Origin: Lepus europaeus
Taxonomy: Eukaryota; Chordata; Mammalia; Lagomorpha; Leporidae
Length of the DNA stretch: 64,000 bases
NCBI RefSeq assembly: GCF_033115175.1
Contig: NC_084833.1
Location: 54,274,716 to 54,338,715 of the forward strand
Direction of reading: 5' to 3'
Numbering within the stretch: position 1 is the first letter of the stretch; every line of letters begins with the position of its first letter. The translations under genes were made by a program, and so were the position numbers. Positions 37,048 through 48,749 of this stretch are shown in pieces. The notes beneath the pieces are model-generated. The model was given only the letters and a program-made list of their open reading frames with translations, ran no database searches and was not told the origin of the DNA.

Positions 37048-37218
37048 GGGCCCAGCACTATGTTAGAGCCCAGCCAGCAGTGACAACATCTCATATTGGC
37101 CCAGCTATAGCCATTTCAGCCATTTGAGGAGTGAACCAGTGAATGGAAGACTTCTCTTTTTCTCTCTGTCTCTACCTTTCTCTGTAACTCTATCAAATAA
37201 ATAAATCTTTGAAAAAAT
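37048..37218 (+). mobile_element. C-SINE with internal deletion
   Basis: GGGGCCCAGCACTATGTTAG head, then a jump to TTGGCCCAGCTATAGCCATT and the usual tail AAATAAATAAATCTTTG. Confidence 0.85.
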
Positions 37219-37304
37219 TAAATTCCACAAGTCAAGTTAAAGTTAAAGTCTATGTATCACTTCTGCTTCTAGTTTTTCTGTTACAAAGAATTAGTTTGAA
37301 TTTA

Positions 37305-37945
37305 TATTAGTGTGTTCAGGTTGCTATAACAAAATACCATAAAATGGTATCTTTTTTTTAAAGATTTTTTTAATGTATTTTAAAGTCATAGTTACAAAGA
37401 GAGGGAGAGACAGAGAGAAATCTGCTGGTTCACTCTCCAGATGACTGCAACAGCCCGGGCTGGGCCAGGCCAGAGCCAGGAGCTTGAAGCTTCAGCCAGG
37501 TCTCCTATATTGGTGCAGAGGCCCAAACACTTGGGCCATCCTCTGCTGCTTTTTTCAGGCCAATGGCAGGGAGCTGGATTGGAGGTAGAGCAACCAGGAC
37601 ACTAACAGGTGCCCATGTGGGATGTTGGCATTCCAGGCCACAATTCTGGCCCCAAAATGGTGACTTTTAACAGAAAATTATCGCTCACAGTCTGGAGGCT
37701 AGGAAGTTCAGAATCAAAGCCCCAGTAGATGCAGTGTCTGGTAAGAGTCCTTGTTCTCATAGATGGCGTCTTCTCCACTGTGCCCTCACAGAGTGGGAGG
37801 GGCAGAGAGGTACCCTTGGACCTCTTCTGAGGACCAATCCTGTTGATAAAGGCTCTGCAGGTGATTTAGTCACCTACCTCTTAAGATTTCAACACATGAA
37901 TTGGGGGTGGAGAGGATGTTCAGACCATAGTAGAGTGAGACTGTT
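37305..37945. repeat. Old interspersed repeat split by a C-SINE
   Basis: TTGCTATAACAAAATACCAT on the left; CACAGTCTGGAGGCTAGGAA, TTTCAACACATGAATTGGGG and TTCAGACCATAGTAGAG on the right, in consensus order. Common in mammals; family not assigned. Confidence 0.65.
37352..37658 (-). mobile_element. C-SINE nested in old repeat
   Basis: TTTTTTTAAAGATTTTTTTA to GGCCACAATTCTGGCCCC; AAAATGGT occurs on both sides. Confidence 0.88.
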
Positions 37946-37952
37946 GAATTCT

Positions 37953-38060
37953 TATTTATTTTATTTGAGAAACAGAGGAAAAAACAAAAAACAAAAACAG
38001 ACCTCCCACCTGCTGGTTCACACTCCAGATGCCCAGGAGCCAGGGACTCAATCCAGATTT
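37953..38060 (-). mobile_element. Truncated C-SINE
   Basis: TTTATTTTATTTGAGAAACA, then CTGCTGGTTCACACTCCAGA; only the tail half remains. Confidence 0.7.
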
Positions 38061-38094
38061 TATCCACCATATGAATTTTTGTCCTTGGTTTTTT

Positions 38095-38396
38095 TTTTAA
38101 TTTACTTTTTAAAACTTTGTATTTACTTACTTTCACTTTATTTGAAAGGCAGAGACAGAGCTCTTCCATTTACAAATTCACTCCCTACATGCCCACGACA
38201 GCTGAAGGTAGGACCCTAGAACTCAGTCAGGGTCTCTGTGGTGAGTGGCAGGGACCGAAGTACTAAGCCATGATCTTCCCTGCTTCCCAGGGTACACATT
38301 AACAGGAAGCTGGGGCAGAAGTAGAGGAGCTAGTACTTGAACCAGGCACTCAGATATTGAATGCTGATGTTCCAAGAGCCATCTTTACTGCTGTGG
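38095..38396 (-). mobile_element. C-SINE, diverged
   Basis: CACTTTATTTGAAAGGCAGA to ATGCTGATGTTCCAAGAGCC; head worn. Confidence 0.78.
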
Positions 38397-38677
38397 GAAA
38401 CACCTGTCCCTGTCTTTGGCTTTTCATCTAGTTGTCTCCTTCCTCTTTCCATCCACTCCTCCCCATCTCCTCCATTTTTTCTTCTCCTTTTCCTCCACTC
38501 TCACTCTGACTCTGCAATTTCTGCATAGCATAAAGGCTCCAGCCAAGGGTTTAAGATCTTCTGAAATCCACTGCTCCATTTTCCACTAACCAAGCTAAGG
38601 TATGAGTGAGTATGTCTGCCCCACACTACAGGCTAGCATAGCCCTTCCTGAATCCCTCAGCCAACTCCCACATATAA

Positions 38678-38776
38678 GGGGTCTTCAGAAAGTGCATGGA
38701 AAATGTATAGCATGAGAAAAGTGTGTATCAAACCTATCTTTTCATTTTTTTTCTGTGAATTTTTTGAAGTACTCTT
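38678..38776. repeat. Mariner-like MITE
   Basis: GGGGTCTTCAGAAAGTGCAT at one end and GTGAATTTTTTGAAGTACTC at the other are imperfect inverted repeats. A second copy lies at 44,727-44,860. Confidence 0.6.
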
Positions 38777-39167
38777 GATGTGGATGAGGCAGGAAGGAAT
38801 AAGGAGCTAAAGACCACCAACATCCAAGCCAAGTGCACCACCCAAATGTCATCAGTTTCCATGTTGACTGAGCATGGCTCTTCATCATGCAGCTACACCT
38901 CACACAGCAGGAACCAGGTGCCATGACACACCTTTTTGGAGGTTACCATGGACACTCATCTCCACCCCAAACCCTGCCTCCTGTGGAACTTTAGTCAGGC
39001 TCTGCCCTGAGCGCCACCTGTACCCTCTAAAAGGATTACCTCAGCCTAGCTGGGGGAAATCCTCTCTTCAGGGCGCCCTCATTCATGTCTCAGTGAGTAC
39101 AATCTTTCTTCCTGTTAGTAAATCCTGCTCTTCTGTTTACCTCTGTCTACATCTCTCAGTTGTATTC

Positions 39168-39169
<2 letters not shown>

Positions 39170-39199
<30 letters not shown>

Positions 39200-39548
39200 A
39201 GCCAAGAGGCCGAGAAGTGATTTTTTTTTTCAAGAATTTATTTATTTGAAAGGCAGGGTTATAGAGAGGCAGAGGCAGAGAGAGAGCGAGATCTTCCATC
39301 CTCTGGTTCACTCTCCAGATGGCCAAAACAACTGGAGCTGACCTGATCCAAAGCTGGGAGCCAGGAGCTTCTTCTGGGTCTCCCATGTGGGTGCAGGGGC
39401 CTAAGCACTTGGGCCATCTTCTACTGCTTTCCCAGGCCACAGCAGAGAGCTGGATCAGAAATGGAGCAGCTGGGACTTGAACTGGTACCCATATGGGATG
39501 CTGGCACTGCAGGCAGCTTTACCTGCTACACCACAGTGCCAGCCCCCT
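39170..39548 (-). mobile_element. C-SINE/U2 snRNA composite retro-insertion
   Basis: Read on the minus strand: C-SINE (39548 to about 39231), an A-run, a 25-base stretch like the 5' end of U2 snRNA (39221 to 39197), three more bases, then a long A-run (39193 to 39170). The duplication GTTGTATTCTT lies outside the whole unit at 39159-39169 and 39549-39559, so the parts entered together. The U2-like part differs from the U2 5' end as I recall it at two positions. Confidence 0.85.
39197..39221 (-). pseudogene. U2 snRNA 5' fragment
   Basis: The minus strand reads ATCACTTCTCGGCCTCTTGG followed by CTAAG; U2 begins ATCGCTTCTCGGCC and continues TTTTGGCTAAG. It is followed by poly-A instead of the rest of U2, so it is not a functional gene. 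Confidence 0.82.
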
Positions 39549-39749
39549 GTTGTATTCTTAAATGCAGAAGATATGAGTCTGGACTAAGTCTAGCTGGGGG
39601 TCTCTTCAAACACAGTCAGGGCTCTTGATCTCCACAAGATAATTTGCCACAGCATTCTCATATGTCATGATTCCTCAGCCTAGTGCAGTGCTTCCTCTTC
39701 TTGGTTCTCGAATCAGGCAGGGATCTAGCTCTGGTTTAAGGTATTGCGA

Positions 39750-39990
39750 TGTTAGCCCATGGATCTTTCCTGATTAACCCGAGTAGTACAAATGGGGTAT
39801 ACCCCTTAGGCCCTGGAACCCATACTGCCTACTCTCAAATCCCAGTAGTACTATATACTATATCTCTGCTTCATTTCCTTGGCTATAAAAGAGAGACTAA
39901 TACCAGCCGCCTTCTAAGGTTGTATACCTGTGGAACATTTTGAATATAGTTTGAAACATAGTAGGCATTTAGTAAGTGTTTATTATTAGG
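39750..39990 (+). repeat. MIR
   Basis: TTTCCTTGGCTATAAAAGAG, TAATACCAGCCGCCTTCTAA, then CATAGTAGGCATTTAGTAAG. Confidence 0.65.
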
Positions 39991-40790
39991 AGCTCATGCA
40001 TGACATTGGGGGGGAGAGACCCATACTGCTTTTATCACACTCATAATTCGGCAAATGTGTGTTGAATGACCACAGTGCACCAGATACTGAGCTAGAAAGA
40101 ATGTAGAGATAAAGCAGAGAGCTGCATTTGGTCTACAGATAGTAATGATGGCAAGGGGTGCCTATTTATCTAGTTAGTCCTCCACTGCTCTTTCTATTGA
40201 CTTTTGAATAGAAGAACGTTTACCTGTTGGCTTCTAATATTATCTTATAGTTTGTTTTCTTTAAAAGGTTAGAAGCACATTTTGCAATCATAGATCATGA
40301 TCTTCCTAGTCTCTCTCTTAAATTTACCATATTATAGAAGTTACATCTTTTCCTAGTTTCCTGTGGTTAGAAACAATAAAAAAAAAACTGTCTCTTCCCC
40401 AAATGCTCAGCTCTTCAAGCTCTCAAATTATAACTTTGTACCTTAAACTAACTCTAGTCCTCCTTTTTCCCTTCTCTGGGCTTTGATGTGTTGGTTTGTC
40501 AGCATTTATGTGTTTGCCCTTTGGCAATAGTGAGATATGGAAAGGTGAGCTGTAATCAGAAAGGGTCAGTGAGGTTACCATCAAATGTCTGTACTTATTT
40601 AAGTCCCTTTGTCACAAGTTGTTTTCCAAATCCAGCTGTGTTTTATCTCTGCCTTATGATTATCGTGGAAGAAGGCAGAAAGGAGACAAACTTTTTAAAT
40701 GTTCTGTCCAGTAGAAAGTAAAGAACCCTTTCCAAAACAAAATATGAAGTTCTAGTATAAAATGACACTTAAGGGAGAAAGGGGAGGGTT

Positions 40791-40816
40791 TTTTTGTTTT
40801 GTTTTGTTTTGTTTTG
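40791..40816. repeat. (TTTTG)n simple repeat
   Basis: Five or so TTTTG units. Confidence 0.85.
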
Positions 40817-40902
40817 CCTTTTTTAAAGATATAAAGAAATAACTAAAAATAAAGAACATCTCTTTGTTCTGGTTTATCATTCTTTATCAAAAACAATTTG
40901 GG

Positions 40903-41226
40903 GAGACCAGTGCTGTGGCTTAGCGGGTAAAGCCGCCACCTGCAGTGCCAGTATCCCATATGGATGCTGGTTCATGTCCCTGCAGCCCTTCTTTCAATCC
41001 AGCTCCCTGCCAATGGCCTGTGAAAGCAGTGGAAGATGGCCCAAGTGCTTGGGCTCCTGCACCCCTGTGGGAGACCTGGAAGAAGCTCCTGGCTCCTGGT
41101 TTTGGATCAGGCCAGCTCCAGTTGTTGTGGCCATTTGGGGAGCAAACCAGTGGATGGAAGACTTCTCTCTCTGTTTCTCCCTCTCTGGTTGTAACTATAC
41201 TCTCAAGTAAATAATCTTTAAAAAAA
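40903..41226 (+). mobile_element. C-SINE, full length
   Basis: GGGGAGACCAGTGCTGTGGC head, AAGTAAATAATCTTTAAAAA tail. Confidence 0.92.
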
Positions 41227-42078
41227 ATTATTTATATACTCTGATAAACACTTTCTTTTCTGGCAGAGGGGAGCAGTCATGAACAGGCCTTGAGCTCAGC
41301 TGTTAAATGGAGATGTGCAGTGCCGTGGGATAGATTAGTCTCCGAGACAGCACTGGGTGGGTCGGCATTGTTTTACTCTGGTATATTTGTTTTCTCTTCT
41401 GAGTTCCTTGGTGAATCACAGATGTTCTCCACCCTTTATCTGAGCAGCCACAATGATATGTAACTGTTAGCCAGAAAACAGTATGTTTATAGGCAAGGGA
41501 AGTTAGGTATTTGATGCAATAGCAACCAAAATTCATTGTCTCCAAATGTCTTTCCCTTTTAGAATTGACTTGCTATTATCTCTATAAAGCCAGTCATTAT
41601 TCAATCAGTGATAAAGTAAGTTTTTGGTAAATAATTTATATTTCAATAATCTTGTAGATCAGAAAAATCCTACCAAAATTGTAAATAGAATTACTACACT
41701 TAAGGCAATTTTTTATAAACCAGAGCAGTCACATTTATTTTCATTTTGATGAGAAAAAATGAATGTTCTTTTTGTGTAATTTGAATGTCAAAATTATCCA
41801 AAAAGATAGAACTGGTTAAGCTGTAAAAATTGCCAGTTGCTTAACCTGGCATCACAAAACTTTCCCATTTTCTCATGTTATCTTTCCCATTTCTACTAAT
41901 AATTTCATTCTTAAATTAGTAGCTGTGAAGAGTACTAGATACCAGATCCAGACATGCTGGACTTTTCAATATTTATAAATCTTTAAAGTTTTCACCCTAT
42001 CATTAAGGTGGTCCTTCAGGATTACGCTTCAATGTGTGGCAAAATTACTAGAAATACAGAATATCTAAAACTATATAG
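41227..42078. other. Intergenic, no gene seen
   Basis: AT-rich; nothing recognised. Confidence 0.5.
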
Positions 42079-42459
42079 TGAGGCCAGTGCTATGGCATAG
42101 CAGTTAAAGCCACCTACTGCAGTGCTGGCATCCCATATGAGCTCTGGGTCAATTCCTGGCTGCTCCACTTCCAATCCAGCTCTCTGCTGTGGCCTGGGAT
42201 AGCAGTAGAAGATGGCCCAAGTCCTTGGGCCCTGCACCCATGTGGGAGACCTGGAAGAAGCTCCTGGCTCCTGGCTTCAGATTGTCCCAGCTCCAGCTAT
42301 TGTGGCTATTTGGGGAGTGAAGCAGCGGTTGGAAGAGCTCTTTCTCTCTCCCTCTCCCTCTCCCTCTCCCCCTCTGCCTCCTGCCTCTGCCTCTGCCTCT
42401 GCCTCTCTCTCTCTGTAACTTTGCCTTTCACATAAATAAGTAAATCTTGGGAAAAAAAT
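42079..42459 (+). mobile_element. C-SINE with expanded CT block
   Basis: GAGGCCAGTGCTATGGCATA head; the pyrimidine block at 42340-42415 is expanded as (CCCTCT)n and (CTCTGC)n. Confidence 0.92.
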
Positions 42460-43206
42460 GTAAGTACAACTCTGCTTCTCTGCCAAAATATAAACCAGAA
42501 TCAGAGATCCTAGATTCCCAGTCCAGAAACAAGAGGCAGACAAACCTGAAAGGGAGAGTGCCTGGCTTTTAGACCCTGCTTTGTAGAATTTTATGGGTGA
42601 GACCTTAAATATAGCTCTCATTGTGTCTCAGTTTCATCTTCTGTAGAATTCTGAAACTGCTCTCTACCTTTTACCATCCTCTCTCAATGGTGCTGATATG
42701 TGACATAGGAAGGTTCTTTGGACTACTCAGAAAAACAGTGCTGCATAGCTTTGAAGCATTATCATTACTGTTATTATTGTCATCATCCTTATGCTTGGAA
42801 CTTAACTGGTTTTGTTGCTGCTTTCATCACAGAAACTCAAAGATTTATAAAGAGAGACTCATGTATTCATAAAGCATATCTTGGCAAATTCTATGGTTCC
42901 ATTATTTAAAATAAGTGACTTGCTTAAGTTTTCAAATAAGTTAGTAGATAATCCAGAACTAAGAGTCCACTTTAATGTATATGAATATATATACTAACTG
43001 TCAAAGCAATAGCATAAATAACCTATCTCTTCATGTTATAAACTCACCCTAATAATTGAGACTTTTAATGTCTTGCCAAACCGTACTTCCACTTTAAAAA
43101 TTCCCTACAACCAGGAATTATTTGTAAATGACTTATCTTTCTTAAATTAACCATCAATGTTCCAAAGAAAGAAAATTAGTTTTAACTTCTCTAAGAAGAC
43201 AACTCT
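42460..43206. other. Intergenic, no gene seen
   Basis: AT-rich; nothing recognised. Confidence 0.5.
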
Positions 43207-43520
43207 GGGGCCAGCGCTGTGGCATAGCGGGTTAACGCCCTGGGAGCCAGTTCGAGACCCAGCTGCTCCACTTCCAATCCAGCTCTCTGCTATGGCCTGG
43301 GAAATCAGTAGAACATGGCCTAAGTCCTTGAGCCTCTGCACCCGCGTGGGAGACCCAGAAGAAGCTCCCAACTCCTGGCTTCGGATCAGCGCAGCTCTGG
43401 CCATTGTGGCCAATGGGGGAGTGAACCATTGAATGGAAGAACTCTCTCTCTCCTCTCTCTACCTCTCCTCTCTCTGTGTAACTCTTTCGAGTAAATAATT
43501 CTTTAAAAAAAAAAAAAAAA
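43207..43520 (+). mobile_element. C-SINE, full length
   Basis: GGGGCCAGCGCTGTGGCATA head. AGAAGACAACTCT on the left and AGAAGACAATTCC on the right are the target duplication. Confidence 0.93.
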
Positions 43521-43584
43521 GAAGAAGACAATTCCACCAGATACAGTAGTTTTCCAAATAGCTGTAACATTAAAGTTCTCCAGA

Positions 43585-43945
43585 AAAAAAAAAGAGAGTG
43601 TGTGTGTCTATGTGACAGGTTTATTTTAAGGAATTGACACACTTGTGAGTCTAATATCTAATAGGGTAGACCAGCAGGCTGGAGACTCAGGAGTTGCAGT
43701 GCAAATTCAATCTACTGACAGAATTCCTTCTTGAGGAGGAGGGGTGGAGAGGTGGCCAGTCTTCAACTGATTGGATGAGACTTACCTAGATTATGGAGGG
43801 TAACTGTTTTACCCAAAGTCCACCAGTTAAAAGGTTAATCTCATCTAAAAACACCTTCACGGAGACAGCTAGAATAATGTTTGACAAAATATCTGAGCAT
43901 AATGGTCCAAACAGACTGACACATAAAATTAACCCTCATGGTTAC
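43585..43945. repeat. Old interspersed repeat
   Basis: CAGGTTTATTTTAAGGAATT, AACTGATTGGATGAGACTTA, GTTAATCTCATCTAAAAACA and CTGACACATAAAATTAACC appear in the order of a widespread mammalian repeat (L1 3' end or LTR class; not decided). Confidence 0.65.
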
Positions 43946-44083
43946 TTTAGTTATATTTTTCAGACTCAGGTAAATGATTTAATGGCATTAAACCAATGTA
44001 CATTATGTGAATTCTGAACATTATGTAATCCATTAGCTTTTTTAATGGACAAATAAAATCGTATTTATAATTTAAAATATGAT

Positions 44084-44412
44084 ATTTTTAAAGATTTATT
44101 TATTTATCTGAAGGTCAGAATTACACACAGAGAGAGGAGAGGCAGAGAGAGAGGTCCCCCATCCAATGGTTCACTCCTCAATTGACCGCAACGGCCAGAG
44201 CTGCACTGATCCAAAGCCAGGAGCCAGGAGCTTCTTCTGGGTCTCCATGTGGATGCAGGGGCCCAAGAACTTGGGCCATCCTCTACTGCTTTCCCAGGCC
44301 ATAGCAGAGAGCTGGATCAGAAGAGGAGCAGCCGGGACTAGAACCAGCGCCCATATGGGATGCTGGCGCTTCAAGCCAGGGCATTAACCCACTGCGCCAC
44401 AGCGCCGACCCC
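44084..44412 (-). mobile_element. C-SINE, full length
   Basis: TTTTTAAAGATTTATTTATT to CCACAGCGCCGACCCC; TAAAATATGAT on both sides. Confidence 0.93.
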
Positions 44413-44726
44413 TAAAATATGATGTTTTGAAGCATATGTGTATCATGGATTGACAATCTAGCTAACATTTGCATTATCTCATAAAGTTATTTTTCTGATG
44501 AGAACACTTAAAATTTACTTTCAGCATTTTTTCAAGAATGCTTAACCAGTCACAATATTATAAAATAAATCTCTTTAATATATTCCTCTTTATCCAACTG
44601 AAATTCTGACCAAAATCTCCCCAATCTTTTTCTTAACTGCTCCAACCCCTGATAACCATGATTTTACTTCCCAGTTCTATTATATGAATTTTTTAGATTC
44701 CACATACGAGTGAAATCATGCAATAT

Positions 44727-44860
44727 AAGGCTATTTCAAAAAGTTCATGAGAGATATATATTATGAAAGAAACTGCATGGATTTCAAAAATTTTTCACCA
44801 GAATAAACTTTTTTTTGTTCCAATTCCATTTTCCCACAAACTTTTTGCAGTACCTTGGTA
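44727..44860. repeat. Mariner-like MITE
   Basis: GGCTATTTCAAAAAGTTCAT and CCCACAAACTTTTTGCAGTA are inverted ends; the interior GCATGGATTTCAAAAATTTT fits the copy at 38,678. Confidence 0.65.
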
Positions 44861-44874
44861 TTTATCTTTCTGTC

Positions 44875-45140
44875 AGTTGGGAAACCTGCATCCCATACCT
44901 GAGTGTCTAGATTCAAGTCCTTTGCTCCTTTCTCTAGCTTCCTGATAACTACATACCCTGGGAGGCTGCAGGTAATGACTCAAGTACTTGGATCTCTGCC
45001 AGCCATGTGGGAGAACTGAACTGAGTTCCTTGCCCCCAGCTTCAGCCTGGTCCAGCCCCAACCATTGCAGACATTTAGGAGTGAACCAGTGAACGGGAGC
45101 TAATTCTTTCTCTGCATCTTAAATTTTAAAAAAAAAAAAA
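44875..45140 (+). mobile_element. 5'-worn C-SINE
   Basis: TGGGAAACCTGCATCCCATA to TGAACCAGTGAACGGGAGCT; head lost or unrecognisable. Confidence 0.72.
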
Positions 45141-45171
45141 AGTTTATTAACTCTTAGTTTCATTGACTTTT

Positions 45172-45492
45172 TAAAAATTTTTATTTATTTATTTGAAAGT
45201 CAGAGTTACAGAGAAGGAGAGACAGAGATAGGTTTTCCATCTGCTGGTTCACTCTCCCAGAGGTTGCAATGACCAGAACTGAGCCAGGCCTAAACCAGGA
45301 GCCAGGAGCTTCAATCAGGTCTCCCATGTGAGTAGCAGGGTCCCAAACACTCAGACCCTCTTCCACTACTTTTCCCAATACATTAGCAGGGAGCTGGATC
45401 AGAAGTGGAGCAGCTGGGACATGAACTGGCCCCCATATGGGATCCAGGACTGCAGACAGTGACTTTATCCATTATGTCACAATACCGGCCCA
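45172..45492 (-). mobile_element. C-SINE, full length
   Basis: TTTTTATTTATTTATTTGAA to TCACAATACCGGCCC; CATTGACTTTT on both sides (45,160 and 45,493). Confidence 0.92.
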
Positions 45493-45541
45493 CATTGACT
45501 TTTCCTATTGTTTTTCTCATCTCTATTTCATTTCTTTTTTC

Positions 45542-45851
45542 CTTTTTTTTTTTAAGATTTATTTATTTATTTGAAAAGCAGAGTTATATATAGAGAGATT
45601 TACCATTTGCTGGTTCACTTCCCAAATGGCCATAGCAGCTGGAACTGGGCCAGACTGGAGCCAGGAGCTCTTCCGGGTCTCCCATGTGGGTGCAGGAGCC
45701 CAAGGACCTGGGCTGTCTTCTGCTGCTTTCCCAAATGCACTAACAGGGAGCTAGTTAGAAAGTGGAGCAGCTGGGTCTCGAACCTATGCCTATATGGAAT
45801 GCTGGTGTTGCAGGCAGCAGCTTAATCCATTACACCACAGCACTGGCTCCT
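45542..45851 (-). mobile_element. C-SINE, full length
   Basis: TTTTAAGATTTATTTATTTA to ACCACAGCACTGGCTCC. Confidence 0.92.
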
Positions 45852-45924
45852 CACTAAATATTTGTTGAATAGATAAACAATGACCCATATTAAAAGGCTG
45901 GGCCATTAGATAGTGTTCTAAGAA

Positions 45925-46740
45925 TTTAGTTCTCTACTAAAATGCTATGAACACTATAGTAGAAAGAATAAAAACCCCTCTTCCCAGAAGATAGGTTAAT
46001 GCTCTAAGCCCTGGAAACTGTAAATATTAACGTGACTGAATTAAGAATGTTGAGGGTGATGCTGTGGCACAGCAGGTAAAGCCAAGGCCTGCAGTGCCAG
46101 CATCCCATATGGGTGCTGGTTTGAGTCCCAGCTGCTCCACTTCTGATCCCGCTCTCTGTAATGGCCTAGGCAGGCAGTAGAAGATGGCCCAAGTCCTTGG
46201 GCACCTGCACCCATGAGGGAGACCCTGAAGAAGCTCCTGGCTCCAGGCTTTGGATCAGCCCAGCCTCTTGCCATTGCAGTCATTTGGAAAGTGAACCAGA
46301 GATGACCTCTCTCTCTCTCTCTCTACTTCTGCCTCTCTCTAACTCTACCTGTCAAATAAATAAATAAGTCTTAAAGAAATAAATTGAGAATGTTGAAAGG
46401 AGGAGTTTATCCTAGATTATCTGAATGCAATCACATGCTGGTAGAGGGATTTGTGAGACACAGCATACACAATAGAGGAAGACATTGTGAAGACAGAATA
46501 AAGAGATGAAGTCAAAGCGAAGATGCGACCACAAGTCAAGGAATGTCAACAGGCACCAAAGGCTGGAAGAGGCAAAGAGAGATTCTCCTATAGAGCCTCC
46601 ATAGGAAGTGCTGCCAACAGCTTGATTTTTCACGTTTGGGCTCAGCACTGTGAGAAAATAAATTACTATTGTTTTAAGCCACCATTTTGTGACAGTTTGT
46701 TAAGGCAGCCACAGGAAGCTAATGCAAAAATTGTATACAT
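45925..46740. repeat. Old LTR- or L1-like repeat split by a C-SINE
   Basis: CTCTAAGCCCTGGAAACTGT before the SINE and GGAGTTTATCCTAGATTATC, GATTCTCCTATAGAGCCTCC, TTGTTTTAAGCCACCATTTT after it follow one consensus order. It contains AAAATAAATTA near 46,657. Confidence 0.6.
46054..46380 (+). mobile_element. C-SINE nested in old repeat
   Basis: GGGTGATGCTGTGGCACAGC head. AATTAAGAATGTTGA on the left and AAATTGAGAATGTTGA on the right. Confidence 0.93.
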
Positions 46741-46799
46741 TGTATGCAGAAATGATTTAAAAAAAGGGAATATCCATGTTGTTGTAAGGGAGCTTGGTA

Positions 46800-46910
46800 C
46801 ACTTGGGAAGGTATGAGATTCTGCCACATATTAACTAACTTGCATTGGAAAAGTCACCTCACTTTCCATTTCTCTATCTGTAAAATGGGAGAAATGATAC
46901 ATCCCTTTGA
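46800..46910 (+). repeat. MIR
   Basis: TTTCTCTATCTGTAAAATGG and preceding GAAAAGTCACCTCACTTTCC. Confidence 0.7.
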
Positions 46911-46924
46911 GGTGAGACTCAATT

Positions 46925-47000
46925 GACAGAATGTTTATTCTTGTATTTAATAAATATTTATTCATGTCTATTGTATACCAGGAGCTATTCTAAGCCCTGA
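46925..47000 (-). repeat. L2/MIR terminal fragment
   Basis: AATAAATATTTATTCATGTC followed by TACCAGGAGCTATTCTAAG is the complement of a typical L2 or MIR end. Confidence 0.5.
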
Positions 47001-47092
47001 ATCTCTTACTCTCCAATGCATCTGGGACCCAGAAGCCAGTCATCTGGTAAAACCCCAAGGGAGATGATATGACAGACAAGGTTCCTTTTGAG

Positions 47093-47356
47093 CTTATACC
47101 CTCATCTCATATCGGAATGATAGTTTAAGTCCTGGCTACTCCACTTTCAGTCCAGCTTCCTGTTAATACATCCTGGGAGGTGCTGAATGATGACTCAAGT
47201 ACTTGGGCCCTGCTACCCACAAGGGAGACCCAGATACAGTTAGTAGCTCCTGACCGGCCCGGCCCAGCCCTGGGAAGTGAGTCAGTAGATAAAAGTACTC
47301 TGTCTCACTCTGTCTCTGCCTTTAAAGTAGATGAAGATAAATAAACCTTTAAAATT
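47093..47356 (+). mobile_element. 5'-worn C-SINE
   Basis: GTCCTGGCTACTCCACTTTC to AGATGAAGATAAATAAACC; head missing. Confidence 0.78.
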
Positions 47357-47429
47357 ATTTCTCTTAGTAAGTTCTATGGAAAAAATGCAGAGTATTGTGA
47401 TAAAGGGCCTAGAAACGGAACACTATTAT

Positions 47430-47763
47430 TTTCTTGATTTAGTTTATTAAAGAGTTACAGAGAGAAAGAGAGCAAGCAAGCGAGAGAGAAATCCATAGAG
47501 AAGTTTCCGATATGCTGGTTCCCTTCCCAAATGACCACAACAGCTGGGACTGGGTCAGGTTGAAGCCAGGAGCCTGGAGCTTCCTATGGTCTCCCACGTG
47601 AGTGCCGGGGCCCAAGCACTTGGGCCATCTTCTACTGCTTTCCCAGGCACATGAGCAAGGAGATGGATTGGAAGTAGAGCAGCCAGAATGTGAACCAGCA
47701 CCTATATGGGATGCCAGTGCTGCAGGCAGTGGCTTTACCTGCTCTACCACAGCGCTGGCCCCT
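47430..47763 (-). mobile_element. C-SINE, full length
   Basis: TTATTAAAGAGTTACAGAGA to ACCACAGCGCTGGCCCC. Confidence 0.9.
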
Positions 47764-47911
47764 GGCTATTCAAGCTGAAACCTAAATTACGGAGAAAAAA
47801 AAAAATCAACCATGTGAAAACCTGAGATAAGAGCATTTTGGACAGTGGAATTTAAAAAAGGAAGTAGCCACAGCTTTTGCGTGTTTGAGGAATAAAAAGC
47901 CTTGCATGAGC

Positions 47912-48191
47912 TTGGGCTGGGATTTGGCCTAGTGATTAAGATGTGCAGATTCTGTATTGGAGTGCTTGTATTTAATACTTGCCTCTGGCTCCTAACCCCA
48001 GCTTCCTGCTAATGGGGACTCTGGGAACCAGTGGACTGTACCATCCCATGTGGGAGACTTGAGTTCCTGGCTTCACCCAGGTCCAGCCACTGTAGGCACT
48101 GGGGAAGTAAACCAGTAAATGGAAGTCTCTCTGTCAGACTCACTTTCTCTCAAATAAGTTTAAAAATTGTTAATTTTTCAAAAAAAAAATT
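47912..48191 (+). mobile_element. Old C-SINE
   Basis: GGGCTGGGATTTGGCCTAGT head and GTCCAGCCACTGTAGGCACT core. Confidence 0.8.
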
Positions 48192-48749
48192 TTTGTGTGA
48201 GCTTGATATGTCTGAGTAACAGAAAAAGGGCCAGTGTGACTAAAGTAGAGATGAAGAGGAACATGCTAAGAGATGAGGTCAGAGTGATATTCAAAAGCCG
48301 GATCATATAAGGTTATGTAGGCATGATAAGGACTTGTAGGTTTTATGGTAATTGTAATATGTATCCATGATTAGAGGGTTTTAAACATGAAAGTGGCAGT
48401 ATCTGATTTACATTTTTAAAAGATGACTGGCTCCTGAGTAGTGAAGGTACTGGAGAGCAAGAGATGAAGTTGAGAGACCAGTTCTAAGAGGCTATTGCAG
48501 TGATCTAGGCTAGAGACAATGATAGATGAAAGTGATAGCAATGTAGATCAAGAGAAGGTGACCAATTTAAAATATATTTTGAAAACAGAGGCAGTAGAAC
48601 ACCTGATGGATTGCATGTGGAAGATGAAAGAATTAAGAATGATTCATATGGTTTTGACTTTAGGAACTGGCAAATGGTGAACAATAAAAGAAAAACTATT
48701 CTGAACATATTAAATGTGAAATATCTGTTGGATAATCAAGGATAAATTT
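48192..48749. other. Intergenic, unassigned
   Basis: Purine-rich text such as GAGATGAGGTCAGAGTGATA suggests an old repeat; not identified. Confidence 0.4.

Larger units (their letters stand above)
39560..40902. other. Intergenic, mostly unassigned
   Basis: A MIR and a (TTTTG)n tract are listed separately; no gene seen. Confidence 0.5.

Noticed and set aside
39197-39221. Possible U2 snRNA gene
   Set aside because: Only about 25 bases of the 5' end are present and they run into poly-A; it is part of a retro-insertion.
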